Shown piece after piece: positions 46,502-56,500 of a stretch of DNA of 64,000 nt. This DNA comes from Rhodoferax sp. (GTDB lineage Bacteria; Pseudomonadota; Gammaproteobacteria; Burkholderiales; Burkholderiaceae_C), in assembly GCA_003133245.1 (NCBI GenBank), contig PKWM01000023.1, positions 23,694 through 87,693 of the forward strand, written 5' to 3'. The position numbers and the translations under genes are program-made. The notes under the pieces were generated by a model that was not told where the DNA came from, ran no database searches, and worked only from the letters and a program-made list of their open reading frames with translations. Every line of letters begins with the position of its first letter. Position 1 is the first letter of the stretch.

Positions 46502-46544
46502 GCTGATGTTTGTCGCAACCGTTTGAGCTGCAACAAACATCAGC
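46502..46544 (-). terminator. Long hairpin after the nonaheme gene
   Basis: GCTGATGTTTGT pairs perfectly with ACAAACATCAGC (12 bp, 19-nt loop), 70 nt behind the nonaheme cytochrome stop and before ccmA. No T-run follows, so it may be a terminator helper or operator. Confidence 0.4.
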
Positions 46545-46613
46545 AAAAGAGACTTGACAAGCAGTCAGAGTCGCGCTTCGGAACATCGCGTTGGCTGCGC
46601 TCCGGATCGTCAA

Positions 46614-48638
46614 TCAATGCGTTGTGAAGAACCCGATCCCCACCATGGTCAACAAGGTCAGTCCAATCAGGATCAGCGTGAAACCGAGAACCTTCGATGC
46701 CGCCAATTTGACTGGCGACGGCGCATCTACCAGGTATTTCTCCAGTTCACCGCTGTCCACCAGGCGTTGGTATTCCAACCCATGGTCGTGCTTGAACTCT
46801 TCGATCGAGAAGGTGCCGGTAAACATGACCACTTCCAGCGGGAACTTGTCGGGGCGGAAGTGGTTGTTGAAGAAGTGCACGGTGAACAGGAACACCACCG
46901 CCAGGAACGCTTCTTCACCGTGGAAAATAGCCGCCACGTTAAAGATCCAGCCCGGCAGGAAGGCGCCGAAGAAGCCTGGCAACCACATCATGAGGCCGCT
47001 CACGCCGATGATGGTCACGCCCCAGAACGGTGCCCAGTAATCGAACTTTTCCCAATAAGTCCAGCGGTCAAATATTGGACGCGGGCCTTTGCCAAAGAAC
47101 CACTTGAACATGGCGAGCATGTCCTTGCCGTCTTGCAGGTTGGGAATCAATGAGTTCGGACCGAAGAACTTGAAGTCCTTCCAGTTGCGGGTTATGCGTA
47201 TGGTGACATAAATCAGGTGAAAGAAAAACACACCGGCAAAAATGACTGCCGCCACGCGGTGAATGATGCCTGCGCTGTGCGGGCCACCGAGCGCTGCCAT
47301 GAGTTTGGGTGCCCAAGAGACTCCCGAATAGAACAGGGGCATACCCGTTAGCGTGAGCACCATCAAACTCAGGGCAAAAGTGAGGTGTGCAAGGCGCCAA
47401 ATCGGGCTAAAGCGCTGAATGTGCTTACCTTCCACGTGCGCGGGCACGGAATTGGGTTTGATGTGCGACTGGCCGGCACGTTTTTGACGCTCTTTGTATT
47501 CGCGGTAGAACCACAGCAGGGTGTGCAACCAGAAGAAGCCAAAGGTTCCCACCAGCAACTGCACCATGATTTGCCATGCGATCCATATCTGCGGGTAGCG
47601 GGCAAAATCATGGCCATTGCCATGCGGCTGGTAGCTGGCAAACCCCGCAGGTACATCGGGCAAGCCTTTGGCGGAGTCGTGGCACTGGTGGCAAGTCTGC
47701 ATGCGGTTGGTCGGATAAACCATCGACTTCGGGTCGTTGACGCGCAATATTTCGTGGCTGCCATGGCAGTTATAGCACTTGGCGGTATAGGCATAACCGA
47801 GCGTGCTGACTTGGCCGTGGAAGGTGCCTTTATAGGTTTCGAGTTTGTCCACATGACAGTTGCCGCAGTTCGATGAAACCATGAGCTTAAAGGTATCGCC
47901 TGAGGTCGCGCTAATGGAGTGGGCGGTGTGGCAGTCAGAGCAGACGGCAGCCTGGGCCAGCAGTTTTTTGCTTATTTCCTTGCCGTGCACCGACCCGAGG
48001 TAGGCCTCTAACTCGTCTGTGTGGCAAGTTCCGCCGCATACGGTGGGGATGCTCAAACGCCATTGGTTGCGCTGCGGGCTATCTTTTGTCGGGACGTTGA
48101 AACTATGCGTGTCGTGGCAGTTGTCGCACGCCGCATTGGGCTTTGTTTTGTCGTCGGCGTTGGGGCGCGCGTGGAACGACTTGCGGTAAGCCGCGATATT
48201 CTGGGCGACGACGCCGAGCCGCGGCCGCTCGCTTTCCTTGCCGCGTTTGACGGTCTGCTGCCAAAGTTCCTCATGGCAACCGGCGCAATCGACTTTTTTC
48301 AGCGCTGCGTCCGGGGCTTTGGCGTGCGCATTGGCTTTGTCGGCGTTGTCCACAATGTCGGTGTGGCAAGCTACACATTCCATGTTGGCATGTACGCTTT
48401 CCCCAAACTTGTCGCGTGCAACACTGCGCAGGGCACGCGCTTTGCCATCAGAACCTGGAACTTCGAGTTTGCCTTTTTTGCCGTCGTGACAGCTCAGACA
48501 GCTGGCGTTGTCAAGCGAAGGAGGTGCTGCTGGGACGGCGACGGACGGGCTCTGGCTGGTAGCTAAAGCGGGCAAGCTCAGGCCCAGGCTGAGCAGCCAG
48601 GAAAGCCCCGTGAGCCACATTAATTTTCTTGATTTCAT
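46614..48638 (-). CDS. Nonaheme cytochrome c fused to a b-type membrane domain
   Basis: A 674-residue protein. After a signal peptide (to about residue 26), the periplasmic half has eight CxxCH haem sites starting at C47, C88, C118, C171, C233, C258, C288 and C316 plus one CxxxCH site (CGGTCH, C201). The C-terminal half is a cytochrome b561/FdnI-like domain with four or five helices and membrane histidines (WRLAHLTFAL, IIHRVAAVIF, FHGEEAF, TVHFF). This combination should move electrons between the quinone pool and periplasmic acceptors. I chose the ATG at 48638 (MKSRKLMWLTG). No dedicated terminal reductase is adjacent. Confidence 0.9.
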   Translation of the reverse strand: MKSRKLMWLTGLSWLLSLGLSLPALATSQSPSVAVPAAPPSLDNASCLSCHDGKKGKLEVPGSDGKARALRSVARDKFGESVHANMECVACHTDIVDNADKANAHAKAPDAALKKVDCAGCHEELWQQTVKRGKESERPRLGVVAQNIAAYRKSFHARPNADDKTKPNAACDNCHDTHSFNVPTKDSPQRNQWRLSIPTVCGGTCHTDELEAYLGSVHGKEISKKLLAQAAVCSDCHTAHSISATSGDTFKLMVSSNCGNCHVDKLETYKGTFHGQVSTLGYAYTAKCYNCHGSHEILRVNDPKSMVYPTNRMQTCHQCHDSAKGLPDVPAGFASYQPHGNGHDFARYPQIWIAWQIMVQLLVGTFGFFWLHTLLWFYREYKERQKRAGQSHIKPNSVPAHVEGKHIQRFSPIWRLAHLTFALSLMVLTLTGMPLFYSGVSWAPKLMAALGGPHSAGIIHRVAAVIFAGVFFFHLIYVTIRITRNWKDFKFFGPNSLIPNLQDGKDMLAMFKWFFGKGPRPIFDRWTYWEKFDYWAPFWGVTIIGVSGLMMWLPGFFGAFLPGWIFNVAAIFHGEEAFLAVVFLFTVHFFNNHFRPDKFPLEVVMFTGTFSIEEFKHDHGLEYQRLVDSGELEKYLVDAPSPVKLAASKVLGFTLILIGLTLLTMVGIGFFTTH

Positions 48639-48651
48639 GGTTGTTTTTCGC

Positions 48652-48684
48652 AAAAAAATAGGTGCGACAACTGGCGTCGCACCT
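48652..48684 (-). terminator. Intrinsic terminator or attenuator in the leader of the nonaheme gene
   Basis: AGGTGCGAC-N7-GTCGCACCT is a perfect 9-bp stem; on the minus strand it is followed by ATTTTTTTG. It lies between the small cytochrome c gene and the nonaheme gene, with the T-run only 13 nt before the nonaheme ATG. It should stop most transcripts coming from the small cytochrome gene. The rest of 48685-48842 has no gene. Confidence 0.75.
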
Positions 48685-48842
48685 TGAACACAAAGACTTG
48701 CGTGAGAAAAAATGAGAGTTAGCCAGCAGATGCGTACGCCAAGAACACAATGCAGCCGCACTCAGGCAATAAGCCAATTCGCCTGATGCCGGTTGTTGGA
48801 CCGACATCGGGCGCTGCCTTGCGCTTGTGCCAAGGAGGTGAG

Positions 48843-49175
48843 TTACTGGGCCAAAATCCAGTCAGCCAGATTCTTCAACTCTTTCGCATCCTTGGTGCCA
48901 ATGACCACGTGTTCGCCGCCGGCTTTTAATTTCGGGCTGGTGGTAATTTGCTTGACAACTGTATCCTGGGCGTCGGCTTTGCCCTTGAGCTCGGCCGCTA
49001 TTGCTTTCAAAGAAGGTCCGGTTTTGGTTTTATCGGGCGCGTGGCAAGTTGTGCATTTACTGCTTTTGAACAAAGCTTGGGCTGCATTGGCATCCACAGC
49101 AGCTTGAGCTGGGGCGATGCTGGCGAAAGCCAATAGGATTGATGCGCTGACCACGGTGAGGGAAGACTTGAACAT
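48843..49175 (-). CDS. Small periplasmic class I cytochrome c
   Basis: A 110-residue protein with a signal peptide (MFKSSLTVVSASILLAFASI, cleavage near residue 25) and one haem site CTTCHAPDKTKTGPSL. It is related in type to the 92-residue cytochrome at 39198 but lacks its GMPPSP ligand loop; no obvious distal Met is seen apart from the start codon, so the sixth ligand may be His (GGEHVVIG). GGAG precedes the ATG. Likely electron partner of the downstream nonaheme protein. Confidence 0.88.
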   Translation of the reverse strand: MFKSSLTVVSASILLAFASIAPAQAAVDANAAQALFKSSKCTTCHAPDKTKTGPSLKAIAAELKGKADAQDTVVKQITTSPKLKAGGEHVVIGTKDAKELKNLADWILAQ

Positions 49176-49291
49176 TTGAAAACTCCAATAAACAAGTTAA
49201 AGAAATTGAAACCGCACCGGTGGATTTAGCGCCGTGCGACGAAGATCGTCAATCACAAAGGCGTGAATTCACCCGCCATTTCGCACTCAAT

Positions 49292-49305
49292 ATGATTTGT
49301 ATCAA
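49292..49305. promoter_or_regulatory. FNR-like box upstream of the small cytochrome c / nonaheme unit
   Basis: ATGATTTGTATCAA matches TTGAT-N4-ATCAA at 9 of 10 positions, 116 bp before the cytochrome ATG. The remaining gap 49176-49468 shows no gene. Confidence 0.5.
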
Positions 49306-49468
49306 TGGTTGTCAATTTTTTGTCAGATTTGCGTAAGCGCATGAAATGGTTGGGCGTGTCAGAGCCTGCCTGCAACCTTTGCTGGCATCGTTTGATTCAA
49401 TAAGGTGCATTGATGCGCCGTTTTGGGCTTGATTAGATGGCCGGTGAAACTTGCAAGCGAGGGGTTCC

Positions 49469-50077
49469 TTACTTGAGAAGCCCTTCAGCGCGAAGTGCTG
49501 CTTGCACGGCGGGGCGGACGGCAACGCGTGCCATGAATGCGCTCAGGTGAGGCAGCGTGCTGATGTCGATGCCCACATGGTTGCCCCAACCGGCCACCAC
49601 GAAGAGGTAGCCGTCGGCGACGGTGAAGTGTTCACCCATCAGGTAGGGCGTCCTGGCCAGCTCGCCATCGACCCATTGCAGGCGTGAGTTGAGCCGGGTT
49701 TTGGCGATAGCTTTGGCTTCTTCAGGTATGCCGGGGGTGAACATTGGCGAAAAGCCTTTGTGCAGTTCGGTGCCGATAAAGTTGAGCCACTCTTGCAGTT
49801 TGTAGCGGGCGTAAGTGCCGTTGGCCGGAGCGAGCTGTTTGGCCGGCACCTGGTCAGCGATGTATTGCACGATGACCGGACCTTCGCGCAATTGCCTGCC
49901 GTCGTCGAGCACCAGCAGCGGCACATACCCGAGCGGGTTGATCGTGTAATAGTCGGTGCCGTCGGCGAGCTTGTGGGTTTTGGTGGGCGCAGCGATGGCG
50001 TCGAACGCCAGGCCCGACTCATGCAGTGCGATGTGCGGTGACAGTGAGCAAGCCCCGGGGGAGTAATAAAGCTTCAT
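49469..50077 (-). CDS. Glutathione S-transferase, beta-class-like
   Basis: A 202-residue GST. N-terminal thioredoxin fold with the cysteine motif YYSPGACSLSPHIALHE, typical of bacterial beta-class enzymes, and the conserved PLLVLDDGRQLREGPVIVQY. It conjugates glutathione to electrophiles; the substrate is unknown. Good AGGATAA ribosome binding site. Divergent from the thioesterase gene with 110 bp between. Confidence 0.9.
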   Translation of the reverse strand: MKLYYSPGACSLSPHIALHESGLAFDAIAAPTKTHKLADGTDYYTINPLGYVPLLVLDDGRQLREGPVIVQYIADQVPAKQLAPANGTYARYKLQEWLNFIGTELHKGFSPMFTPGIPEEAKAIAKTRLNSRLQWVDGELARTPYLMGEHFTVADGYLFVVAGWGNHVGIDISTLPHLSAFMARVAVRPAVQAALRAEGLLK

Positions 50078-50187
50078 GGATTATCCTGGAAAATGATTGG
50101 AATGCCGATACTATCCGGGATAGCAATTATTTTCATGGCGCTGGTTTTTGACCGCAGCCGTCGCCGCAACCACTTGATGGAACCACC

Positions 50188-50607
50188 ATGAGCCGGATCG
50201 TTATCTATGAAGTCAACGTCATGTTTGGCGATTGCGACCCCGCCGGCATCGTGTTCTTTCCGAATTTTGCCAAGTGGATGGATGCCTCGTCGTTGAACTT
50301 CTTCATGAAATGCGGCGTGCCGCCCTGGCGCGAACTGGTCAAGACCACGGGCATCATTGGCGACCCCTTGCTGGAGATCAACGTCAAGTTCCTGCGTCCG
50401 GCCACTTACGGCGAGGCGCTGCAAATTCATACCAGCATCCAGGAATGGCGCGCCAAGGCATTCCTGTTTCGTCATGTCATCAAGCGCGGCGAAGATGTGC
50501 TGTGTGAAGGCGTTGAGACACGTGCCTTTTGCGTACGACCAAGCGACAACCCGGATCGCATCAAGGCGATTGCCGTGCCGCCAGAGATCAGGGCGCTGTG
50601 CGAGTGA
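50188..50607 (+). CDS. Acyl-CoA thioesterase, 4-hydroxybenzoyl-CoA thioesterase type
   Basis: A 139-residue hotdog-fold protein. The active-site motif FGDCDPAGIVFFPNF, with the catalytic Asp, defines the 4HBT/YbgC branch. It hydrolyses an acyl-CoA; benzoyl-type or short-chain substrates are possible. It stands alone and converges with the Nfn-type gene. Confidence 0.88.
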   Translation: MSRIVIYEVNVMFGDCDPAGIVFFPNFAKWMDASSLNFFMKCGVPPWRELVKTTGIIGDPLLEINVKFLRPATYGEALQIHTSIQEWRAKAFLFRHVIKRGEDVLCEGVETRAFCVRPSDNPDRIKAIAVPPEIRALCE

Positions 50608-50642
50608 GAGGCGCGCGAACTTAGCGGCAACCAAAATCACCG

Positions 50643-50660
50643 ACATCAGGATACTGATGT
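50643..50660. terminator. Hairpin between convergent thioesterase and Nfn-type genes
   Basis: ACATCAG-GATA-CTGATGT, a perfect 7-bp stem in the 112-bp convergent gap. No T-run; weak evidence as a terminator. Confidence 0.35.
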
Positions 50661-50719
50661 GACGCAGGGCTTCAGGGTGGGGCAGCGCTAGTCAAGGTTG
50701 TGGGTTTCCCCTGCCGACT

Positions 50720-53563
50720 TCAAACAAACCCATGCGCGACCCGACTGGCCTGTTCCTGCGGTTTGAACTGGTTAAAGCGCGGCAGGAACTTGTCCCAGTC
50801 GATGATATGGCTGTCGAGCTCGGGGCCATCGACGCAGGCGTGCTTGCGCACCATCTTGCCCTCAATCGTGACCGGCACCATGCAGGCACCGCACATGCCG
50901 GTGGCGTCCACCATGATCGAGTTCAGGCTGGCCACGGTCTTGACGCCATAGGGCTTGGTCATGTCGCTCACGGCACGCATCATCAGCGGCGGCCCGATGG
51001 TGACGACTTCGGCAATCTTGCGGCCTTTGCTGCGACATTTATCCTTGAGCATGGCCTCTAACGGGGTGGTGACAAAGCCCTTGGCACCGAAACTGCCGTC
51101 GTTGCTGGTATAGATGACATCGAGCAAGTCCGGGAACTCGGTTTGTAGTTGGGCTACCCGCTCACCCGCATTGACCCAGAACAACAAATCGGAGTTACGA
51201 AAGCCTGCGATCAGCGTGACATGGTTACCCAGCCGCAGGTGCGCGCGCATGATCGGATACACCGGCGGCAACCCCAGGCCACCGGCGGTAAAGACCACGG
51301 TCTGCTTGCCTTCATAACGGTGTAGCGCGCTGGGCAGACCCAAAGGCCCCGCGATACCGGTAAAGGCATCACCCACCTTCATCTGGTTGATGGCGATGCT
51401 GCTGGCACCCATGGCTTGCACGACCAGGCAAATGGTGCCTGCTTTGGCATCCCAGTCAGCCAGCGTGAGCGGGATCAGTTCGCCTTTTTCCCACGGCAGC
51501 ACGCGCACAAATTGGCCAGCCTGTGCCGCCTGGGCGACCAGTGGCGAATGCACGATGAATTCGACGATGCCGTCAGCCAGATCGATTTTTTCCAGAATGG
51601 TTTGCGGCGCGCCAGCTTGCTCGGTGTAGTGTGCAGCGCGCTGGACGGTAGTGCGAATTTGCTCTGCGGTAAGGTCGATGTTGCCGACAATTTCGCGCGC
51701 TGCGGCCTGACCGTCACCGGCCGCGCGGATGGCAGTGGAGCCACCGCGAGTGGCATCACCCCCTGAATAAACCCCGGTCAGCGATGTCTGCTGTGAGCCC
51801 GAAGCCACATCGATGGAGCCCCACTTGGTGGTCTTGAGACTGGGCTCGGAGTCTTTGATAATCGGGTTGGGTGTGTTGCCCAGCGCCATGATGACCAGGT
51901 CCACCGTCATCGACTCCGACTTGCCCGTGCTCACCGGGCTGCGCCGACCGGACGCATCGGGTGCGCCCAATTCAATCACGTCCAGCATAGTGTGAGTGAC
52001 GAAATGGGTTTTGTCGTCGCCGATGAATTCACGTGGCGCGCGCAATTCCCTGAGTTCAATCCCTTCCTCGAAAGCATGGTGCAGTTCCTCGACCCGTACC
52101 GGCATTTCGGCTTGCGTGCGGCGATAAACGATGGTCACCAGGCCACCCAGACGGCGTGCGGTGCGCGCTGCGTCCATGGCAGTGTTGCCGCCCCCGATAA
52201 TGATGACGCGCTTGCCCTGCGTCGCTGGCAGCGGTGTCTCGTAATCCTCGTGCAGACCTTGCATCAGGTTCACGCGCGTCAGAAACTCGTTGGCCGACAT
52301 GACGTTGAGCAGGTGTTCGCCGGGCACATTCATGAAGCGTGGCAAACCGGCACCGGTGCCGACAAATATTTTCCAGAAACCGGCCTTTTTCAAGTCTTCC
52401 AGCGTCGCCGTTTTGCCGACGACGAAATTGGCGACAAACTTGCCACCGAGTAGTTTGATCTTGCCGACCACGTCGTCGATCAAGTCATTGGGTAGCCGGA
52501 ACTCGGGAATGCCGTAACGCAGCACGCCGCCCAGGGCGTGGAAGGCCTCGAACACCGTCACCGGAAAGCCCTCGGAGGCCAGCAGGTAAGCATTGATCAG
52601 GCCGGCAGGACCGGAGCCGACCACCGCGACCGGCGGTTTTTCGGCTTTGGCCCAGGGGTCGGGGATATTGGCAAAACGCGCGGCGATACCCTCGGCATTG
52701 ACCAGTTTCTCGCGTTGTGGCAGGTACCACTCGATCTGGCCGATCTCGATCGGCTGCTTGGTATGGGTGCAAACACCCTGGCACTGCAACTCCTGCGGGC
52801 AAACGCGACCGGTGACGTTGGGCAGCGGGTTGCAGTTCTCGATCAGCTCCATCGCTTCGCGAAAGCGCCCGGTACCGAGCAGCTCCAACATTTCTGGAAT
52901 ATGAATCTTGACCGGACAACCGCCTTTGGGTTCGGTCTGACTCGCCACGTGCACGCCGATTTCGCAAGGCCTGTCTTCACACTGCTTGTCGCGTAGCGCT
53001 TCCAACCAGACAAACAACTCGACCTCGCGCTCGCTGTAGCCCAGGCTCATGTAGCCGAGGTAGCCCTGGTTGACCAAACCAAAATCTTTGGAGCGCTCGA
53101 CCGCGTCACGCATATACGGCGGGATGAAATTCTCGGCTGGCCAGTTCTGCGACAAACCCTTGAACATCGGATAGCGCTCTGACAAATGCGTGTCGATGGC
53201 GCGCATAAACTTGCGTTTGAGCTTGAGCGGCACGTTCCAGACAAAGCGCATCAGCACCTTGCTGGTGTCATCGTCCTTCAGCAGCAAGGCCCACAAGGTC
53301 TGGATGAACGTCGCTCCGAGTTCCTCCTGCTGGAACTCCCAGACCATGGCTTCGCTGCCGTCAGCGATGAAAATATCGCGAAACGCTTGGGGCTCAGACA
53401 ATAAACGCCGCCGCAAAAGGGCCAGTTGGTGGTGGAAAGTTTCGACCGCTTCAGTATTCTCCAGGGCGTCGATTTGAGAGCGCGTGGTCTTCAGCGTGCT
53501 GCTGGCATTGAGGTAGCGGTTCAGGTCATCGCTGTTGCGGGGGGCGGTGTTGGCGCTGCTCAT
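50720..53563 (-). CDS. NfnB-NfnA fusion: NAD(P)H/ferredoxin transhydrogenase-type flavoprotein
   Basis: A 947-residue fusion. Residues 1-190: helical N-terminal extension I do not recognise. Residues 195-290: GltD/NfnB iron-sulfur domain with cysteines C195, C200, C216, C244, C255, C261, C265. Residues 312-630: FAD and NAD(P) Rossmann folds (VVGSGPAGL at 314, IIIGGGNTAMDAAR at 454). Residues 655-947: NfnA-like FAD/NAD domain ending in a [2Fe-2S] site with C891, C894 and C910 (GMCGAC, HACVDGPE). In anaerobes NfnA and NfnB are separate subunits that couple ferredoxin, NADH and NADP+. The ATG overlaps the PFOR stop as ATGA, so ferredoxin from pyruvate oxidation is the obvious partner. Bifurcation itself is inference. 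Confidence 0.85.
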   Translation of the reverse strand: MSSANTAPRNSDDLNRYLNASSTLKTTRSQIDALENTEAVETFHHQLALLRRRLLSEPQAFRDIFIADGSEAMVWEFQQEELGATFIQTLWALLLKDDDTSKVLMRFVWNVPLKLKRKFMRAIDTHLSERYPMFKGLSQNWPAENFIPPYMRDAVERSKDFGLVNQGYLGYMSLGYSEREVELFVWLEALRDKQCEDRPCEIGVHVASQTEPKGGCPVKIHIPEMLELLGTGRFREAMELIENCNPLPNVTGRVCPQELQCQGVCTHTKQPIEIGQIEWYLPQREKLVNAEGIAARFANIPDPWAKAEKPPVAVVGSGPAGLINAYLLASEGFPVTVFEAFHALGGVLRYGIPEFRLPNDLIDDVVGKIKLLGGKFVANFVVGKTATLEDLKKAGFWKIFVGTGAGLPRFMNVPGEHLLNVMSANEFLTRVNLMQGLHEDYETPLPATQGKRVIIIGGGNTAMDAARTARRLGGLVTIVYRRTQAEMPVRVEELHHAFEEGIELRELRAPREFIGDDKTHFVTHTMLDVIELGAPDASGRRSPVSTGKSESMTVDLVIMALGNTPNPIIKDSEPSLKTTKWGSIDVASGSQQTSLTGVYSGGDATRGGSTAIRAAGDGQAAAREIVGNIDLTAEQIRTTVQRAAHYTEQAGAPQTILEKIDLADGIVEFIVHSPLVAQAAQAGQFVRVLPWEKGELIPLTLADWDAKAGTICLVVQAMGASSIAINQMKVGDAFTGIAGPLGLPSALHRYEGKQTVVFTAGGLGLPPVYPIMRAHLRLGNHVTLIAGFRNSDLLFWVNAGERVAQLQTEFPDLLDVIYTSNDGSFGAKGFVTTPLEAMLKDKCRSKGRKIAEVVTIGPPLMMRAVSDMTKPYGVKTVASLNSIMVDATGMCGACMVPVTIEGKMVRKHACVDGPELDSHIIDWDKFLPRFNQFKPQEQASRVAHGFV

Positions 53564-56500
53564 CGAATGATCTCCGCGTCGCAATTGGCGGCCACCCGCT
53601 TGATGCGGCTCTTGAGCTCGGGTGTGACCGTCAGCCGTTCCAGCGCACCGGGAATCATCCGGGCGACATCCTTGGACTCGCCGTTGACGATGATGCGGGT
53701 TTTCTCGAACAGCTCGGGCAAATCTTGATAGCAGGTCTTGCAGTCGGTGCATTTGACTTGGTCTGCGCTGTCGTAAGTGACAAGCGCCTCTACCGTCGCC
53801 ACCGCTGCACTGCTGGCTACTGCAGCCCCGGTGCTGGCAACGCCTGGCCCTTGCGCGATGATCGGTATCACGCGCGCACTGCCGAGCGGCGCTTTGCTGG
53901 CGGCGGCCAGCTCCGACATGGCACGTGCAAAAGAGTCGAGCGAACTGTCGCGCTGTGTCACAGAATCAAGGTACTGCGCCTGCACGCTGGCCATGTCAGT
54001 GCGATGAGTCTCTTCCATCTTGGCCACATGCTGGCCCGCCAAGTACTGTAGCAAGTGCCAGTACTTGCGCCGCTCTTCGACCAGCGTCACGATGGCCTCG
54101 GCGACTGCGATCTTGATCAGATGCTGTTTGGCATCGGTGGACCAGATGAAAGCACATTTTCCTACGCGCTCGGTTTTGGTCAATTCAACATAGTCTTCAA
54201 CCGGCAGTGCGTTGGCGGCGTCAGAGCTGAGCGTGTGAAACTGCTTCTTGAAGCGGATTTCGTCCAGGGCAAAGTGAGCTGGTGTTAGCGCCATGCTCAT
54301 CAGTTTGAGCTGGCCTGCATCATCGATATATTCGAGATTCGTCAGGGCCCAGGTCTTTTCGGGATCGGGGTTGCCTTCCAGCGAGAACCAGTCGTGCAAC
54401 GTGTTGCCCCGGCGCGGGTCATGCACAAACACCGGGCTCATGCGGCTCTCGACTGCCAGCCGGGAGCGCTGGTTGGACGCAGCGTCGCCAATGCCGTGTT
54501 CGCTCTGGCAGGGGGTATAGACATCGAGCAAGGCCGGCCCATCGGTGTAGCTCAGGGCCTCCAGGGTGTTCTTGAGAAAGTGCCCTTGCAGCGCGGCACT
54601 GGTGGCACAGACGAACACATTGGAATGGAATGCTGCGATCAGGGCCAGCTCCTTGCGCGCTTCGTGCTTGCCGGTGGCCTCGTGGCCAAAGCGCGCCAGA
54701 TCCGAGTCCTGACCGATGAAGCTCGAGGTCGAGGCCTGCCCGCCGGTATTGGAATAGGAGCCGGTGTTGAGCACCAGGATCTTCAGCGGTGTGCCACTCA
54801 TCAGAATGCGCGAGAGTGCGCCAAAACCGATGTCGTAGGTGGCGCCATCGCCACCGATGGTGAACACCGTGGGCATCAGCCCCAACTCTTTAATGCTGAA
54901 CTGCTCCCACGACAGCATGCTCAGAGCCTGATCGTGGGTTTTGGCATCGTAAGCGTCGGCGAGTTCAAGCTCGGCCAGACGCAAGGCGCGCACATCGCCG
55001 ACGGTTTGCGCCGCAATGCCCTCGAAGATGCCCTTGGCCAGCGGCTGTGCGTCCTGAAACAGACTGTTGACCCAGGGATCATTGAAGGAGTTATAGGGAA
55101 AAGTCGAGGCATAGACGCTGCTGCAGCCGGTGGAGTTAGCGACCACCGCGCCGGACGGCCCGTTGCCGGTGGGGCCACTCTCATAAAGGTAGAGGCGTGT
55201 TTGCAGTGTGTTGATGAGCTTGCCGATGCGCTCGGCGCGCGCGCGGTCGAGTTTGGTCAGGGCCGCCTGCTTGGCACCCAGACGGCTCAACAGGCTCTCC
55301 AACTCATGGATATGGCCGCGTCGGCGTTTTTCGGTGATGGCGTGATTGGTGGCCATGACCAGACGGGTGGCCGTGACTTCACCGCAGCCGCGACACGCGC
55401 CGTGGCCCCCGGTGGTGCTGTAGTAGTTGGCGCGGTCAAGCAGCAGGCGCTTGATGTCGCCGCCGGGTTGAATCGCATCAGCGACAAAGCGCTGCGGCGT
55501 GTTGGGCATCTTGCTCATGGCCTCAAAACGCGCTTGCAAGGTACTCAGCAGCGCTGCATCCTGTTCCCGTGACACCAATGCACCCGGGCCGCAGACCTCG
55601 ACGCATTCGAGGCAACCGGTGCATTTCCAGGGGTCGATCGTGACAGCATAAAGGCCGCCGCTGCCCGCCGCGGTCTTCTCCATGGCATCAAAAAAAGGCC
55701 GGGTTCGGGCCACCGAATAGATCGCCAGGGCATCTACGAGCTTGCTAAAGTTGCGCAGCAGTGTGACATTGTCGGTCTCCAGGTGGGAGGCCACCTCGGC
55801 TACCAATTCATGCAGGGGACGTGCCTGCTTGCTCTGGAGATACATCTCGCGCACGCCTGAAGCCAGTGCATGGACGTGGCCGCGCATGGCATCGCGCTGG
55901 GCCGACGGCAGATCAAGTTGGTCAATGCCGGCGAGCAGCAGTTCGTGGATGTCATGCACGCTGTTCGGGATGGCGGTATCCGGGCAGACCAAGGTGCACT
56001 CCATGCAGCCGGTGCACAAGTCGGCCTTGAACTCGGGTACGGTGCGCCGGAACAGTCCTTTGTCTTTGTCGCCACTGCTGCCCGCTGGCATGAACAGCCC
56101 GATGCCAGGCAGCACCGGTGCTTCCGCGATGGTGCCGTCGCGAAATGGCTGTGCCACCATGTCGTCAAAATATTCGCGGTCGAACAAGCCCGAGTGGCCA
56201 GAGCTGCAACTGTTGCGGCAGATCGATGCTGAAACAGACTCCTTGCGAATGGCGATCGGGTCCGGACGGGTCTTGAGGAGGGAAAACGCGGCAGAGCTGT
56301 AATCAACTTGCTGCGTGGCTTCAATCCCCTCCTTGATTACCGCCATATTGCCTTCGATCACGGCACCGCCTTTGCCGCCGAATTTTTTGCTGATTTGCTG
56401 CTGAACTTTTTTCAGCATGGCAGCGGCGCTGGCACCGGCGGCCACTTGATCCACGTGCCCGGCGACCGCGCCGATGAAGGCGATGCCCATCATGCGCGTG

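Noticed and set aside
54394..55572. 392-codon plus-strand frame inside the PFOR gene
   Set aside because: Antisense to the TPP-binding and iron-sulfur regions of PFOR; no recognisable motif.
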